Of a stretch of DNA of 64,000 nucleotides, positions 1-10,994 are shown in pieces; position 1 is the stretch's first letter, and every line of letters begins with the position of its first letter. Below the pieces are notes generated by a model, which was not told where the DNA came from, did no database searches, and was given only the letters and a program-made list of their open reading frames with translations. The stretch covers positions 2,418,001-2,482,000 of the forward strand of contig JAWWNJ010000012.1 in the NCBI GenBank assembly GCA_037176885.1. Direction: 5' to 3'. Both the position numbers and the translations under genes were made by a program. The DNA is from Favolaschia claudopus. Its lineage: Eukaryota; Basidiomycota; Agaricomycetes; Agaricales; Mycenaceae.

Positions 1-221
1 TCTACCTTGCCCAGCTCGCCCGGCTCCTCCGATTCGCCCGGACCTTCGTCCGGCCCGATCACGTGACCTCCTTCGTCCGGCCTTGCCCCAGCCCGGCCAA
101 GTCCTGCCTTGGTCCTATTGCGAATCGGTTTCCACCAGCCTGCGGGTTCTAGCCGCCCTTGTTGTCTTCCCTCCTTGTGTTCCTCTCGTGTAGGCTGACA
201 GTTCCCACTCATCCTTAATCT

Positions 222-275
222 ACCTGTGGTGTAGTGGTTTTGATATCCGTAGTTCCGGGTTCGACCTATCCCGAA
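222..275 (+). other. tRNA-like fragment, possible SINE head
   Basis: Position 227-237 reads tggtgtagtgg, which fits the RNA polymerase III A box of tRNA genes. About 20 bp further on, 258-264 is ggttcga, the core of a B box, although the bases after it depart from consensus. The spacing is shorter than in a real tRNA and no anticodon arm or acceptor stem can be folded, so this is not a functional tRNA gene. A tRNA-derived SINE head or decayed tRNA is the best reading. The surrounding 1-588 is GC-rich at the start and pyrimidine-rich later, with no gene that I can support. Confidence 0.35.
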
Positions 276-822
276 TTCTACTTCGACATCTCTTCTGTTC
301 CTCCCTTGCGTCTCGGACCGGAACCTACCTCCTCTCTCCCTCTTCCTTCTTCCTTCTTTCCGGCACGGATATAACACGTCCTCACACCCCAAACCCATCA
401 CCGATCCGTCGCTTCCGAACGCGACGCGTCCGCTCACGCACACCGGTTCGATGGTTCCTAATCGCGCCGCCGACGGCGTTGTCCGCTAAACACACGCTGA
501 GTGTGTCTGACACCAACACGCTCAAAAACTGTGGAACACAGGTGCGTGGCGCTCCTATTCTTTCTCTCAGTCATTCTGACTTGTTTATTTGAGTCACCCG
601 GACGCCTGCACCATTCATCTCGAAGTTGTTGACTACGCAGCCAAAACAGAGTCCGTCTTTTCCGCCGCGAAATATTTTACTTCACCGAGTAACATCCACC
701 ATTCTAGTCTACCCGTGTCCGGGAGCGACCAGAGAGAGGCAAGGAACTGCCGCAGCCACAGCCTCCAACGGCTCGCAAGCATCCGAATCCGCAGCCAGTG
801 GTTTCCGGTCCACAGCAAAATG

Positions 823-1664
823 ACACAGACGGACGCAGATGTTGACGACTTTTCTCGCCGTCTCAAGATCTCTGCTTCTCCCACTCGCCATTCCGCAAAG
901 CACTCTGCTCATCCTTGTCGTTTGCTCAATCCCGACCGAGATCCAATCCCTATGCGCAGCGCCCCAAAGGCAAGTCCGTCCCCGTCGCGTGATACCGCTG
1001 GTCGCCAGCTCTTCGATCATCGGAAGGACGATCCCGTTCGCTTCGTGCTTCGCGGCAAACCACCTCCGACACCCAAATCTTCTGGCGAATACGTCTCTGC
1101 CTCATCCACCTCTTCCTCCGCAAACTCCATGGCATCCTCCACCTTCACCCTCTCCTCCACCACAGACGGATCGTCTGGTCTGCGTCTTCCGCCCTGTTCG
1201 ATCGTAAAAGCAATCCAGCAGACAAGTCACTGGCAGCACCAACGTATTTGCTCTCCAGCTCAAGAAGCTTCACCGTGCTATCACGGACCTCGGATGAGAC
1301 CGAGGACGCCGGTTGTGTCCTGCTCAAGGCCAAGGACACTCAAGATGATGATCCTGAACGCGACAAGGAACGGGAACAGTGGAAGCGTCAAATCGAGGAT
1401 CACAAAGAGTGAGTTTCGTTGCATCTCCCAATTCAAATGTTTCGCTAATTGAGAATAGTTCTCAGACTCGCAGAGATCATCCACAATCCACTTGAAATAG
1501 CTTTTGCACCCAGCGTCCCTGTATCCCTCCGCAACATCCCTACCAAATACAAGAGCATCACTCATTTGCGGACTTTCGCTTTTCATAAGCTTCAAATTCT
1601 CAAGTCGCTGTGTTGTGCCTCCTTCACTTCTCTCGGCCTCGATCACAAAACTGAACGTTGAATC
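823..1664 (+). pseudogene. Decayed 5' part of an EST1-like (TPR/Est1 DNA/RNA-binding) gene
   Basis: The translated pieces resemble the N-terminal part of basidiomycete Est1/Smg5-type proteins. An opening segment starts at the ATG at about 820 (MTQTDADVDDFSRRLK), a serine-rich stretch follows, and then an acidic/basic segment ends EQWKRQIEDHKE. An intron with donor gtgagt and acceptor ctcag (about 1409-1468) joins this to LAEIIHNPLE and SLRNIPTKYKS, which I associate with the Est1 family. The frame drifts several times upstream and the similarity stops at about 1660, where an 18-bp tandem repeat begins, so most of the domain is missing. The family call rests on remembered sequence style, not a search; the decayed state is seen directly. 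Confidence 0.4.
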
Positions 1665-1728
1665 AAATCTCCTCGTTGAATCAAATCTCCTCGTTGAATC
1701 AAATCTCCTCGTTGAATCAAATCTCCGA
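1657..1728 (+). repeat. Four tandem copies of an 18-bp unit
   Basis: The unit gttgaatcaaatctcctc is present four times head to tail (1657-1674, 1675-1692, 1693-1710, 1711-1728). The last copy differs at its final two bases. The array begins exactly where the EST1-like similarity ends. It encodes a repeated RRFDST in one minus-strand frame, which is a by-product of an 18-bp period and not evidence of a gene. Confidence 0.9.
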
Positions 1729-1831
1729 CGGGGCTGTCTGCTCGACGCAAGTCTGATTGCTGAACGGGGCGTCAGACCCGAGACACCCATTTCCGAAGCC
1801 TTGTTACATCGTCAATATTGGGCCCGATGCC

Positions 1832-1975
1832 TTAGTTACATTTTTCCTCTGTAGTCCTTACAATCTTTTATACCTATGAAGTTTTTCAGCATGAGTTTCC
1901 CTTGAATGTTAAGGCCCCATAACTCAAGTTTTACGGCGCCTTTCTGTCACACAATGTGACATACGTGACAACCTA
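1832..1975 (+). repeat. Dispersed repeat, copy 1
   Basis: This segment shares an ordered series of blocks with 5917-6065: gttacatttttc, then tgtag, then caacata/cagcatg with gtttc and cttgaa, then aggccccataac, and a stretch of tgtgac motifs. The two copies are diverged and differ by small indels. No coding sense is visible. They may be ends or fragments of one mobile element. Confidence 0.55.
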
Positions 1976-2304
1976 CATTCCACAACCTTGACGACAAAAC
2001 CGCAAGTGCGACTCAAACGGAGAGTTAGTTCTATCTTACATGCGACGACTCCTAGCTGCCCTCAACTATCAATATCACATCTGCTGTCTTGCGCCAACTC
2101 AACAATTTTCGATCAACTCAATTCTCAGACTGCTCCAAGACTGCTCTGCTTAGTACCTTAGAAGGTAGGTCTACCTTGAGACTCAAAATTTGTCCAGAGT
2201 CTACAATTCAAATCAATTTTGAACTGCTGCTTGACTTGTCTTACAGCATTCTTCAACTTGAATTTCAAAATCTTCGCTGTCTCAACTTGCCTTGATTTTA
2301 ATTT

Positions 2305-2390
2305 GCTTCGTGCTTCGAGTTCGCGGCAAAGCACCTCAGACACTTGAATCTTCCGGCTAATACGTCTCTGCCTCATCCACGTCTTCCCGA
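2305..2390 (+). repeat. Second copy of part of the EST1-like relic
   Basis: The stretch starting gcttcgtgcttcg and running through tacgtctctgcctcatcca matches 1040-1125, inside the EST1-like relic, with point differences and a 3-bp insertion (gag/ttc region). A piece of the relic has therefore been duplicated about 1.2 kb downstream. The DNA between (1980-2300) shows nothing I can name. Confidence 0.6.
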
Positions 2391-2696
2391 CACCAAACGA
2401 TGCTCTCTGGTGTTCCCGACACCACCGTAGGTGTTGAGACACCCGCGCTGACACGTCGAGCATGATTTTCGGCGCTGACTTTTTTTCTTTTTATCTTTGT
2501 CCAGTGGACCCGCGCTCCCTACGCCGTCGCGCCTCCAACGCTCCGAAATTACTGCACCGGACAACGCCCTGAGGTCCTCCCCCGGCACCACCGCAGCCCG
2601 GTAGACGTTAGCGAGATATAATTTCTCGCCGCTCGCCACCGCCCTTGTCGACATCTTCATCGCCTGTCGGCCGCTGTCACACCGCTATTTCTCCCG

Positions 2697-3244
2697 GTCT
2701 CGATGAGCACATTTTCACAGATTCGTTGGAATTCAACCAGGTCGGTTCTTGCTTCTCAGTGAATGACCATCATATTGACCTACTGTTATAGGTTGTTATC
2801 TTTGTCCAGTCTGTGGCGCGGGCGAACGAGCTCGACAAGCTATTGGTCTCTTGCAACTTCCCGAGTATCAGTATTCATTCGGGCCTTGCACAGGAGGAGC
2901 GGTATGTCGTGTGTTGTGTGATTAAGCATTCGAGAAGCGTATACTGGTTGCCACTGATATCTTCGGTCGCGGACATCGACGTGGAGCGGGTCAACATTGT
3001 CATGAATCACTACTGCCCGCCTGATGCTGACAGCTACCTCCACCGAGTCGGGTGAGTGTGTTCAGGATCGGATACGAAGAGAAGCTTATAGTCATGCAGG
3101 TCGGTTCGGTACCAAGGGTCTTGCAGTGACTTTCGTCGCGTCAGAGACAGACCAGCAAGTCATGGCAACGATTCAGTCACCGTTCACAGTCGCCGTACCT
3201 GAACTCCCTGATCACATCGACCGTGCTGACGCTACCGCAAGCTG
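2697..3244 (+). pseudogene. Decayed 3' part of a SUB2/UAP56 DEAD-box RNA helicase gene
   Basis: The translation follows the C-terminal RecA-like domain of the mRNA-export helicase Sub2/UAP56. SLEFNQ is joined across a short intron (about 2741-2790) to [18 protein letters not shown], then [27 protein letters not shown] and ETDQQVMATIQS. Decay is visible directly. Around 2925-2985 one base is missing after the codon for K and one is gained before DIDVERVN, so the conserved ATDIFGRG block is only readable in a shifted frame. The arginine-finger region after HRVG falls on an intron-like break (about 3051-3096), and the C-terminus is altered. The N-terminal domain with its Walker A and DEAD boxes is absent. 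This is a truncated copy; the functional gene must lie elsewhere. Confidence 0.7.
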
Positions 3245-3640
3245 AGGCGAGCTGCCTTCACGGTTTTTTCGCGTCTGCTGCCGATGTTCGCGCTTAGAAA
3301 GGACTTGAGAAAGGCAAGAACAGCGCAGCGCAAGATTGATGCACGTAGGTGCTTCGGCAGGAGGCAGATAGAATCGAGGTTGGCGGCGGAGAGGCGAGTC
3401 GAGACGATATAAAGTCGGTAGCGTAGAGTGATGCAGTCACAATGTAACTATGAATTTGAATAAAACGAGATATGTGCGGGATGAGTCCCAGTTTGTCAGT
3501 AAGTGATTAATAAAGAACGGCCCGGGTGTAAGAGCTGAGATTGGGGTTGTAGAGGGTTGTAGACTGTTGTAGACGGCCATTTCATGTGACTTGTTGTGAC
3601 ATGTCGTGTCTCTCTCTTCCACAACATCGACGCGTCGACA
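3245..3640. other. Intergenic
   Basis: No open frame or repeat with support. The stretch 3535-3590 contains short direct repeats of a gttgtaga-type motif (tagagggttgtagactgttgtagac) just ahead of the next gene. Confidence 0.4.
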
Positions 3641-5587
3641 ATGCCTGAATCTGACATAGCAAAGGCTTTGAAGCATGAAATTGAGAAGGCTCTACGCGAC
3701 GAGGCCAAAATCTCTCAGGACTGGCCTGAAGGTGCGAAGATTGTCTCGTTCATATGGAATCCACGCGAATGTCTTTTTAGGCCACCTCGAGATTTTGCCT
3801 AGGTCGTTTACAGTGGGAACGAATGTTAAATCGTATACGACGCTCACCGTAGATCGCGGGGACTACCTTGAATCTCAAGAGCCTCTCCCTAATCTCCGGT
3901 ACTACGAAAACGAATGGGACCGTGTCCGCGTTCCTGAAAATGCCGACTGGGCCTATCTTGCGCAACACCAACTCAAGGCTGGACCCGTTCATGTTGCCGT
4001 CCGTGGCAAAACTCTTGCTCTTGCTGCAGGCTTTGTGAGTTAATTGGATCGGTCAAACGTCGTCTCCCCTGCATTACCTTATTTTCTTAGCATGTAGTGG
4101 TGTGTCACCTCGGGCTCGAGGCAACCATTATCCCTATGAAAGTGGTCGATTACCGCTCACTGGTTGCACCTTGGAATTGTATTGATGGTCCCAATGAGGA
4201 CTGCGATAAAGCCGCCCTCATGCGGAGCTTTGATTTGCCGGAAAGATTTCGTGATCGTGCCCGCCACCTGGAAGACCCCATTGTCAACGTATTCGCGGCC
4301 GTTGTGACTGCCAACACCGCATTCGTAATTTGCGACTCCAGCCGGCTCATTCGCCTCTGTGTCCTCAGCTCGTCGGCTGTGGTCACTCAAGACGATTTGA
4401 TCCCTGGCTCAGATGTATTGTTTCTTTTTCGAAATACATCTTGCAGCAGCTGACTCTTGTTTATCAGATGTGGAAGTCTCGCCTCTGGAAGGCGTTCCCT
4501 GGCGGCCCTGACTGGGTGTCTGAGCTCCCCGAAGCTTTAGCATACCTGGACCATTGGCGCGACGGTGTTGTGAAGTCGGGTAAACGCAAGACAAAATGCA
4601 TTGTGGATGTTCTCACTGAGGCGAAGGGCCCTGGTGGTGGCATTGGAAAACATTTGGCCAATGACTTCCTCTACGAAGTCGCTATTCATCCTGACACTCC
4701 CAGCTTTGTTCTATGCACCGACGAGGCATCTTTTTCTCGCCTCCGCACCCATCTCCCGATTTTCATGGCTCGCTGGGAGTCCCCTCAATACCTCAAAGCA
4801 TGTGCTGGTCGAACCAACTCCATCAATCCCTTCGCGTTCAACACAACATCCGACCGCAATTTCTTCTCTTCGTATGTGCCAGTCTACCGTCGCACATCGG
4901 TACGGGTTCGTCAGGACCTATACAACCTTTATCTTGTGAACGGTCTATTCGATCCAGAGCACATAATTGGTAGCGCTTCTCAGACTCCTTTACCATTCTT
5001 TGCCAACAAGCCAACTGAAATGCTTCCAGGGACTCTGTATACCAAGCCAGTTACGCTTTTAAGCAACGAATGGAAGGATGTCCCCGTGCGCTTTTTCCCC
5101 GCAAGCAACACCAACCGATACCATATCATCAAGGCTCAGGTTCCCAATGGCTGGAAAACACGAGTCGAGGTTTGGCATTAGTCTCTATGGGTGCGATTTG
5201 TCTGTGGCTCACAGATTTCAGGAGCCGATGCTGAGTGATGTAACTAATGCTGGTTTTGCGACTACATTGGGAAGGGCGTCGTTTCGTGAACAAGTGAATA
5301 ACAAGGTAGATTTAGAGCAAGCCAAGCTCTTAGTACACCGCGGCCGCCCACGTAAAGTCTGTGCAATGTCAATCTCACCAGTTTTTCTGACTCACCTTTT
5401 CCAGGATAAGACGGGACTGCCTGGGCGCCCTCGCAAGACTGACACGAAGGCCAGAATTGCTACGAAGGAGGCCCAGGCAAGGGTTATACGCCCTATAGTC
5501 TGTGTTGAGCAAGAGAACGATGAGCTGTTGGGAAGTGAAATCCCTGAGGATGGTCCGCGTCGTAGCAAGCGAATTCGTCTTACCTAG
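3641..5587 (+). CDS. Unrecognised AT-hook protein, 3' part frameshifted
   Basis: Four exons give a continuous frame from ATG 3641: 3641-3731, 3781-4034, 4091-4414 and 4468-5181, with GT..AG introns of 49, 56 and 53 bp. This yields 460 residues starting MPESDIAKALKHEIEKAL. The frame then stops at TAG 5179-5181. Beyond it, another frame continues with clearly protein-like sequence to 5587, including two AT-hook-like cores (RGRPRK and GRPRKTD) and a basic end RRSKRIRLT. Removing one G from the ggttt run at about 5169-5172 would join the two frames, so this is probably a recent frameshift cutting off a nuclear DNA-binding tail of about 135 residues. A 48-bp in-frame intron candidate lies at 5358-5405. 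I recognise no family for the main part. It could be a mobile-element-associated or lineage-expanded protein. Confidence 0.6.
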
Positions 5588-5916
5588 CAGAAATAATACC
5601 AATCTACAAACTCACTTGATGACTTCCTTAGTCTTGAAGCCTGACTCTTGGGCGCAGTTCGGTTTGAAAAGAACTCGATTTGCTATCTACAGCATACAAA
5701 TTCTCCGCATTGCCTCTCTCGAATCACTGACTGATTCCACATAGTGTATCTACTAGCTCTATTAATGGGAATGGTACTTTTATTCTACGCAAAACATTCA
5801 CCCTGTGTTTACCACGCACCGAACCCTTCTGGAGCGAGCATTTGGCGAGTATGTTCGTGTTTTAGAGTACCATTTTTCTAGGCCTCACAACGCGATCAAT
5901 TCTGGGAACAAATCCT

Positions 5917-6065
5917 TGGTTACATTTTTCTTGTATTCTTTGTAGACTGTTCTACACTCCTGAATTTTTTCAACATATGTTTCTCTTGAAATTTGAGGCC
6001 CCATAACCCAATGTTTGCGGGTCACGATTCCGACCTCACTGTGACAGTTTGTGACACGCACTCTC
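5917..6065 (+). repeat. Dispersed repeat, copy 2
   Basis: Diverged partner of 1832-1975: the same order of blocks (gttacatttttc, tttgtag, caacata, gtttctcttgaa, aggccccataac, gtgacag/tgtgac). It lies downstream of the AT-hook gene and shows no coding sense. Confidence 0.55.
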
Positions 6066-7633
6066 TCTCCTCTGCTTTTATGGCTCATCTTATCGTCGTT
6101 GTCCACCTTCTCACTCACAACCAATACTCAGCACTCTTCTCAAACAGTCCACGCCCTCCAATCCACCTCACAACAATACAGATAAACATCCCAACAACTT
6201 GCAAATTTTTCTATGCTCTTTTTTGGCTCTACTGACGCGCCCTTCAATCCACCACCACGGTCGCTATTCGATCCGAAAATTCACATACAACACAACGTAG
6301 AAGACTACCAGCCCAGCTTCTGACTCACCGCCGCAGCGCTCGTCTACATCACCATCACCAGCGCTGAATGACGGACCTCATCCCGCCTCCCGATGCCACT
6401 GTCTTTCTCTTCCGATCCTTCCACTCGTCCTACCCACACCTCCCGCTGCTAAAAGTACCACTCGGTGACTCCACGCTGCCTTCGTCGCAGTCCATATATG
6501 GGTAAAGGTGCGGTCTCGGTTTATTTTCCTTGATTCCTTTCTCTGACAGGTCTCGCTTCCAGCTCAGCTTTCACGTAGAGCCGCCACAGCGTCTCCCCTT
6601 CCCTTCCCCTCGTCTACGAACCTACACGAATTGGCGGCACGTTGGTCTGTTGAAATAGGTGAGTTACTAGTCTCATTCAAGAAAACGGAAGAACTTAGCT
6701 TGTTTTGATGTAGCGGTAGATTTTGAAGTTGGTCCCCCCCAAGACGACGATGGCGATGTTGTTGGAGACAAGGTTGGTGGGGCAATGAGGGCGGCAGTCG
6801 CTGGGGCAGAGTTGAGAGTGTTGAGTCAAGCACCGAGGTTGTGCGAAGAAGACAAGACGGGAGGGCGGGAGTGTGATGGGTCGATGAGGGGATGGTGGCA
6901 CTCTTGTGAAAGTATGGGCATTGTCTCATTTCTCGCTGCCCACCTCCGCCTCCCCCACGAACACGCGCGCGTACATCAAACACCCTGTGCCGCGCCACTC
7001 CGAGTCTTCCTCCCCCGCCTTGCTTCCTTTGCGTGGCCGAATCGATTGCAACTGGACTTTGTCGTCTGCACCTATCTACAGGTGAATTATCCGTTTCTCT
7101 CGTTGGCAGGAACGAAAGAGCTTACGCGAGTTTATAGCGTGTGGTCGGCGCTGCGCTGCGAGACGACGTCGACATTGTCTGTGGATGCAGTTCTGCTGTC
7201 GATGAGAGCAGAGGTGACTGATGCGGGGGAGGGGCGTTGACGGTTGGGTGGGGAGTGGAGAGGAAAGGAGAGGGCAGAAAGGTGGGGAAGGAGGGTGCGG
7301 TGGATGGAGCGGCGATGGTGACGGTGTTTCTGTAAGAACCTTTGTACCCTGATTAATCTAAGTGAATCATCTTCTGTTTGTTACAGAATAACTTGTTGTG
7401 CACCTTGTCAGTGCCGAATTGCATTGAAGTACATTCGTAAATACAGTACGGTGAGATTATTTAGGGGAGGATCAAACGGATACAAATGAATTAAGTGTGC
7501 AAGGCAGGATGCGAGAGTTGAAAACATGGGAGGATAGCTGGGGTAGACGGAGATAGGGGAAGGTGGACAACAAAGCGAAAGCATACAACAGCAGAGGGTG
7601 AAATGGACGGAAGGGAAGAGTTGATGACCAGAA
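6066..7633. other. Long gene-poor stretch
   Basis: About 1.5 kb with no gene I can support. The stretch 6240-6660 is pyrimidine-rich with short in-frame pieces. The stretch 6720-7300 is purine-rich, and its ORFs on both strands have low-complexity composition. It contains the 3' flank of the minus-strand gene ending at 7634. Confidence 0.4.
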
Positions 7634-9063
7634 TCAACGAGATAGGTAGGCTGCGAGTTGGGTCAGTTTGCTGTAAAGTTCATTCTGCGACAGAGTAGAT
7701 GCACGGTGTTCCTCATTGCTGCTGAGGGCATCATTTCTGGGAGGAAAAGGCTGATCACAGAATCCGGTGGGGCCAAACATTGACCTGACGGCTCGCCAAA
7801 ATACATATGTAGTATGGGCGGTCAGCGAAGACGCGAAGGCGGGGGGCGAATTTCTCCAGGAACGTGTGCGAGCAAGAACCTTCGCCTTGCGATAAGCTTT
7901 GGATTTTTTGGCGAAGGTGCTAGGGTTCCAGCCAAGCTCAATGACCACATCTGCTGTGGTGAGCTTCCTGCCTCCGTTAAACTTCACGCAACTGTCCTGC
8001 TTCACAACGGAGAGCCCAAACCATGAAACTATCTCGCATGCGTCATGGTGATTTCGAATCATGCCCCATAGTGTCCCCGACTCTTGGTGATGGCCTCGAG
8101 TTATCTCGTCGTCTGTAAATCCAGCCCTCTGTAGAATAAAGGCTACACCGACATTATCTGTGATTTCCGGAGAACGCAAGAAGTCGGCAAGTAGGGGTTG
8201 GGCGGGCAGAAAGGAAGGGAGGGTGGGTGGCGAGGGGAGGTCAGGTAGATCGGAAACTGTTGCTGCTGAAGGCGATGACCCATTGAGGGGAAAGTACAGG
8301 TCGGAAGAAGAATAAGCTGAGCGGAATGAATGTGATTAGATTGGCTTTATAAAAAAATTCAAACAAGGAGCTAACCATTGTCAATCGAGTACCCGACATC
8401 TCGAGCAATTGGAGCTTCAGTAGCAAATGATTGCGAAGCAGAATAAGACGTCGAAGCTTCGTCTGGCAATGCAGGAGGCAGTGATGGAAGGAAGCTGAGG
8501 TCGAATTCGGGTGAGAGTTGCTCGTGGAGGTTGGACAGAATAAGAATAAAGTGTTTTGCAAAGGATCGGAGACCAACTGCTCGAAGACATCTTTTGTAAG
8601 TAAAGATTTCGGGCATCTCCCCCCACGCCCTGTCGAGGGCAACTGAGTCAATACACCGTTCGGTAGAATATGGAGGAAGAAACTGATGGAATGAACCAAG
8701 GCTACGGTAGCCATATCCCGGATTTTTCTTCCGACTGTCAAATATCGGGATTGAAGTCGTAGCAATTTGCATATGAGGACGAAGATGGGGGTTCGAAAGG
8801 ATATTGTAAAGGAGGATGGGCAATTCCGAATGGGAATTTGATAGATTTTGAACCTGAAAAAGAATGGAGCCCACCAGGGACGATAGTTGAATGGACGAAG
8901 AGTCGGAATCTTCAGGATATAATGCAATGGCTTGCCCAGTGACAAAAAGGTTTAAAAAGTCGTGCGACTCCAAATCGAAATGGGAGGAACCATCTGGGAG
9001 AGCAACGACAGTGCAGGAAACAATTTCGGCGGGTGGCAGACCACCCGTCGCCATCGTTGTCAT
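7634..9063 (-). CDS. Unrecognised protein, divergent partner of the integrase gene
   Basis: Two exons (9063-8376 and 8316-7634) with a 59-bp intron (gttagc..ctcag) encode 456 residues. The splice is in frame and total exon length divides by three. The protein starts MTTMATGGLPPAEIVSC and has a serine/proline-rich middle. It ends with a charged segment containing ELGWNPSTFAKKSKAYRKAK and an alanine/leucine-rich tail. No known domain is recognised. Its start codon is 97 bp from the integrase start on the other strand, so the two genes share one promoter region. That arrangement suggests either co-regulation or two genes of one mobile unit; the sequence alone does not decide. Confidence 0.65.
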
Positions 9064-9160
9064 TGAAGCACGAAGGAACGAGGGTTTGTTTGGTTTTGTT
9101 TCGAGTCACATGTATCGTGTGCTTGTCCGGCCCGGTGAACTATCTCTCTGCTTTACTACT

Positions 9161-10994
9161 ATGGCGCTTTCTGGGGCGGCGTCTCAAGAGCTTTTGAATG
9201 CTTTTCGACAACATTATCATCGCTATGAAAGCAGGGTTCATGAGGCTATAGCCAATTCTGCGGATGCCATGGTTCTCTGGAGACTCGGCGACGACTTGGA
9301 GCAATACCTTGGACTGGTAGACGAGGTAGGGTGAACGTCTGAGGCAGTCTAGCATTGGCTCTGAGAATTGTCTGTAGTATCACGGTATTTTTCCTGAAGA
9401 AGAAATCACTCTCATCTTGCAAAACGGAGCAGCAATGCAAAATGATATAAGACTACAATACCAAGATGCTGTTGATCGGTCCCACCATGGCCACCCTGTC
9501 GTAGTCCGTACTGTTCATACTGGCTCTCGAGGCAGACCCTCCATCGAGATTGACCCCGATTTTCTTCGTTGGGCTTATTCGCTGCGATCTACATCTAGCA
9601 TCGCTCGCTTTCTGGGAGTCAGCCGCCGCACAGTTAGATATGCTCTGCTCGAGCATGGCATAGCTGCCCCTCGTCAGCAACCTGCCCCACTCGCAGCTGC
9701 CCACCGGGTAAACGACACTGAAGAGAACGACGAGGAGCAGGAAGTTGATGCCCCCAATCTAATGTCATATACCGGACCTCTCTCTACCATATCTGAAGAC
9801 GACCTCGACGCTCTACTCATTAGTCTGAGGCGGCACTACCGAAGGGCGGGTGTAACTATGTTAGATGGTATGCTGCGGCGACTCGGTCACCACGTCCCGA
9901 GAGAGAGGATCAGACAGTCTCTCATCCGAATCGATCCTGTTCATCGTGTATTCGAAAGAATCACTATACGGAGACGCACCTACCATGTTCCTGGCCCCAA
10001 TTCACTTTGGCACCATGACGGGCAGCACGGTGAGATATCTGTGACTTCATCTCTCGATTTTCTCATCTTTTATACTAGGACTGATCCGCTGGCGAATTGT
10101 CATTCATGGCTTCATAGACGGATATTCTCGGCTCATTACAGGTCTCCGCGCAAGCGATAACAACCGCGCTCAGACTGTTTTAGATTTATTTTTGGCAGCA
10201 GCAGCTATTTATCTAGCTCCATCCCGCATGCGTGGAGACCACGGGGTGGAGAATCTTCTAGTTGCGGCGTACATGGTCGCTCTACATGGAGAGGGCAGAG
10301 GATCATATCTTTGGGGCAGGTTCGTGCTTTGATTGCTCGTCGAGGGTAGAACTGACACAGATTTTACAGAAGCGTACATAATGTTCGGATTGAACGGTTA
10401 TGGGTGGATGTTACGGCTCAAATTGGCGCCACCTGGGCCGATGTCTTCATTCTCTTGGAGCTCCATCACGGCCTCGATATCAACAATTCTTTTCACATCT
10501 GGCTTTTACATTATTTATTTTTGGATCAAATCAACAGACAGCTCGAATTCTTTCAAGAGTCGTGGAACCACCACCAGATCCGCATGCGTGACGGGCCAAA
10601 CCGGAGCCCAATAGACATGTTTGGATTCGACTCGTTGGTGCATGGCGTGCGAGGAACGAGCGTGGCTGAAGAGCCTATGACAAACGAGGAGTTGGAGGTG
10701 TACGGGGTGGACTGGGAAGGTTTGCACGATGAGAGTCTCCTTGAGTCGCGCCAGGAGAACAACACAGTCGACGAAGGCACAACTTCTTGGATCGGTCGTA
10801 TCGGTCCACCTCCTGCAGACCAACTCAACGAGGTGTTGGTTGATCCGCCAATTGGTCCGCTGTCGCCATTGGAGATGGAAGAGATGGACGCCCAGCTGGG
10901 TCCTCTCTTTGGTGCTGTGGAAGATGCGGAGGTTGCAAATTTGTGGACGCAGGCTTTGGTATTAGCTAGACAAATGCATCCAGAATTGTTTTGA
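9161..10994 (+). CDS. DDE integrase (rve-type) protein
   Basis: Four exons (9161-9325, 9378-10029, 10079-10319, 10370-10994) with introns of 52, 49 and 50 bp give 560 residues in one frame. A helix-turn-helix-like segment (SSIARFLGVSRRTVRYALLE) precedes the catalytic core. The core has the three acidic sites of an integrase fold: the first Asp in SLWHHDGQHG, the second in MRGDHGVEN, and the Glu in SVHNVRIERLW. Further rve hallmarks are LIRWRIVIHGFIDGYSR and the asparagines in ASDNNRAQTVLD. The C-terminal 180 residues are acidic and unrecognised. This integrase family is known from fungi and animals as a mobile-element product. All catalytic residues are present, so it may be active. I found no terminal repeats around it. 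Confidence 0.85.

Noticed and set aside
589..1452. 287-codon plus-strand ORF as a gene in its own right
   Set aside because: Composition changes along it and its best-looking pieces belong to other frames of the EST1-like relic; no splice or family support.
8241..8945. 234-codon minus-strand ORF
   Set aside because: It overlaps the two-exon 456-residue gene in another frame and is phenylalanine/leucine-rich, as expected of a shadow frame.
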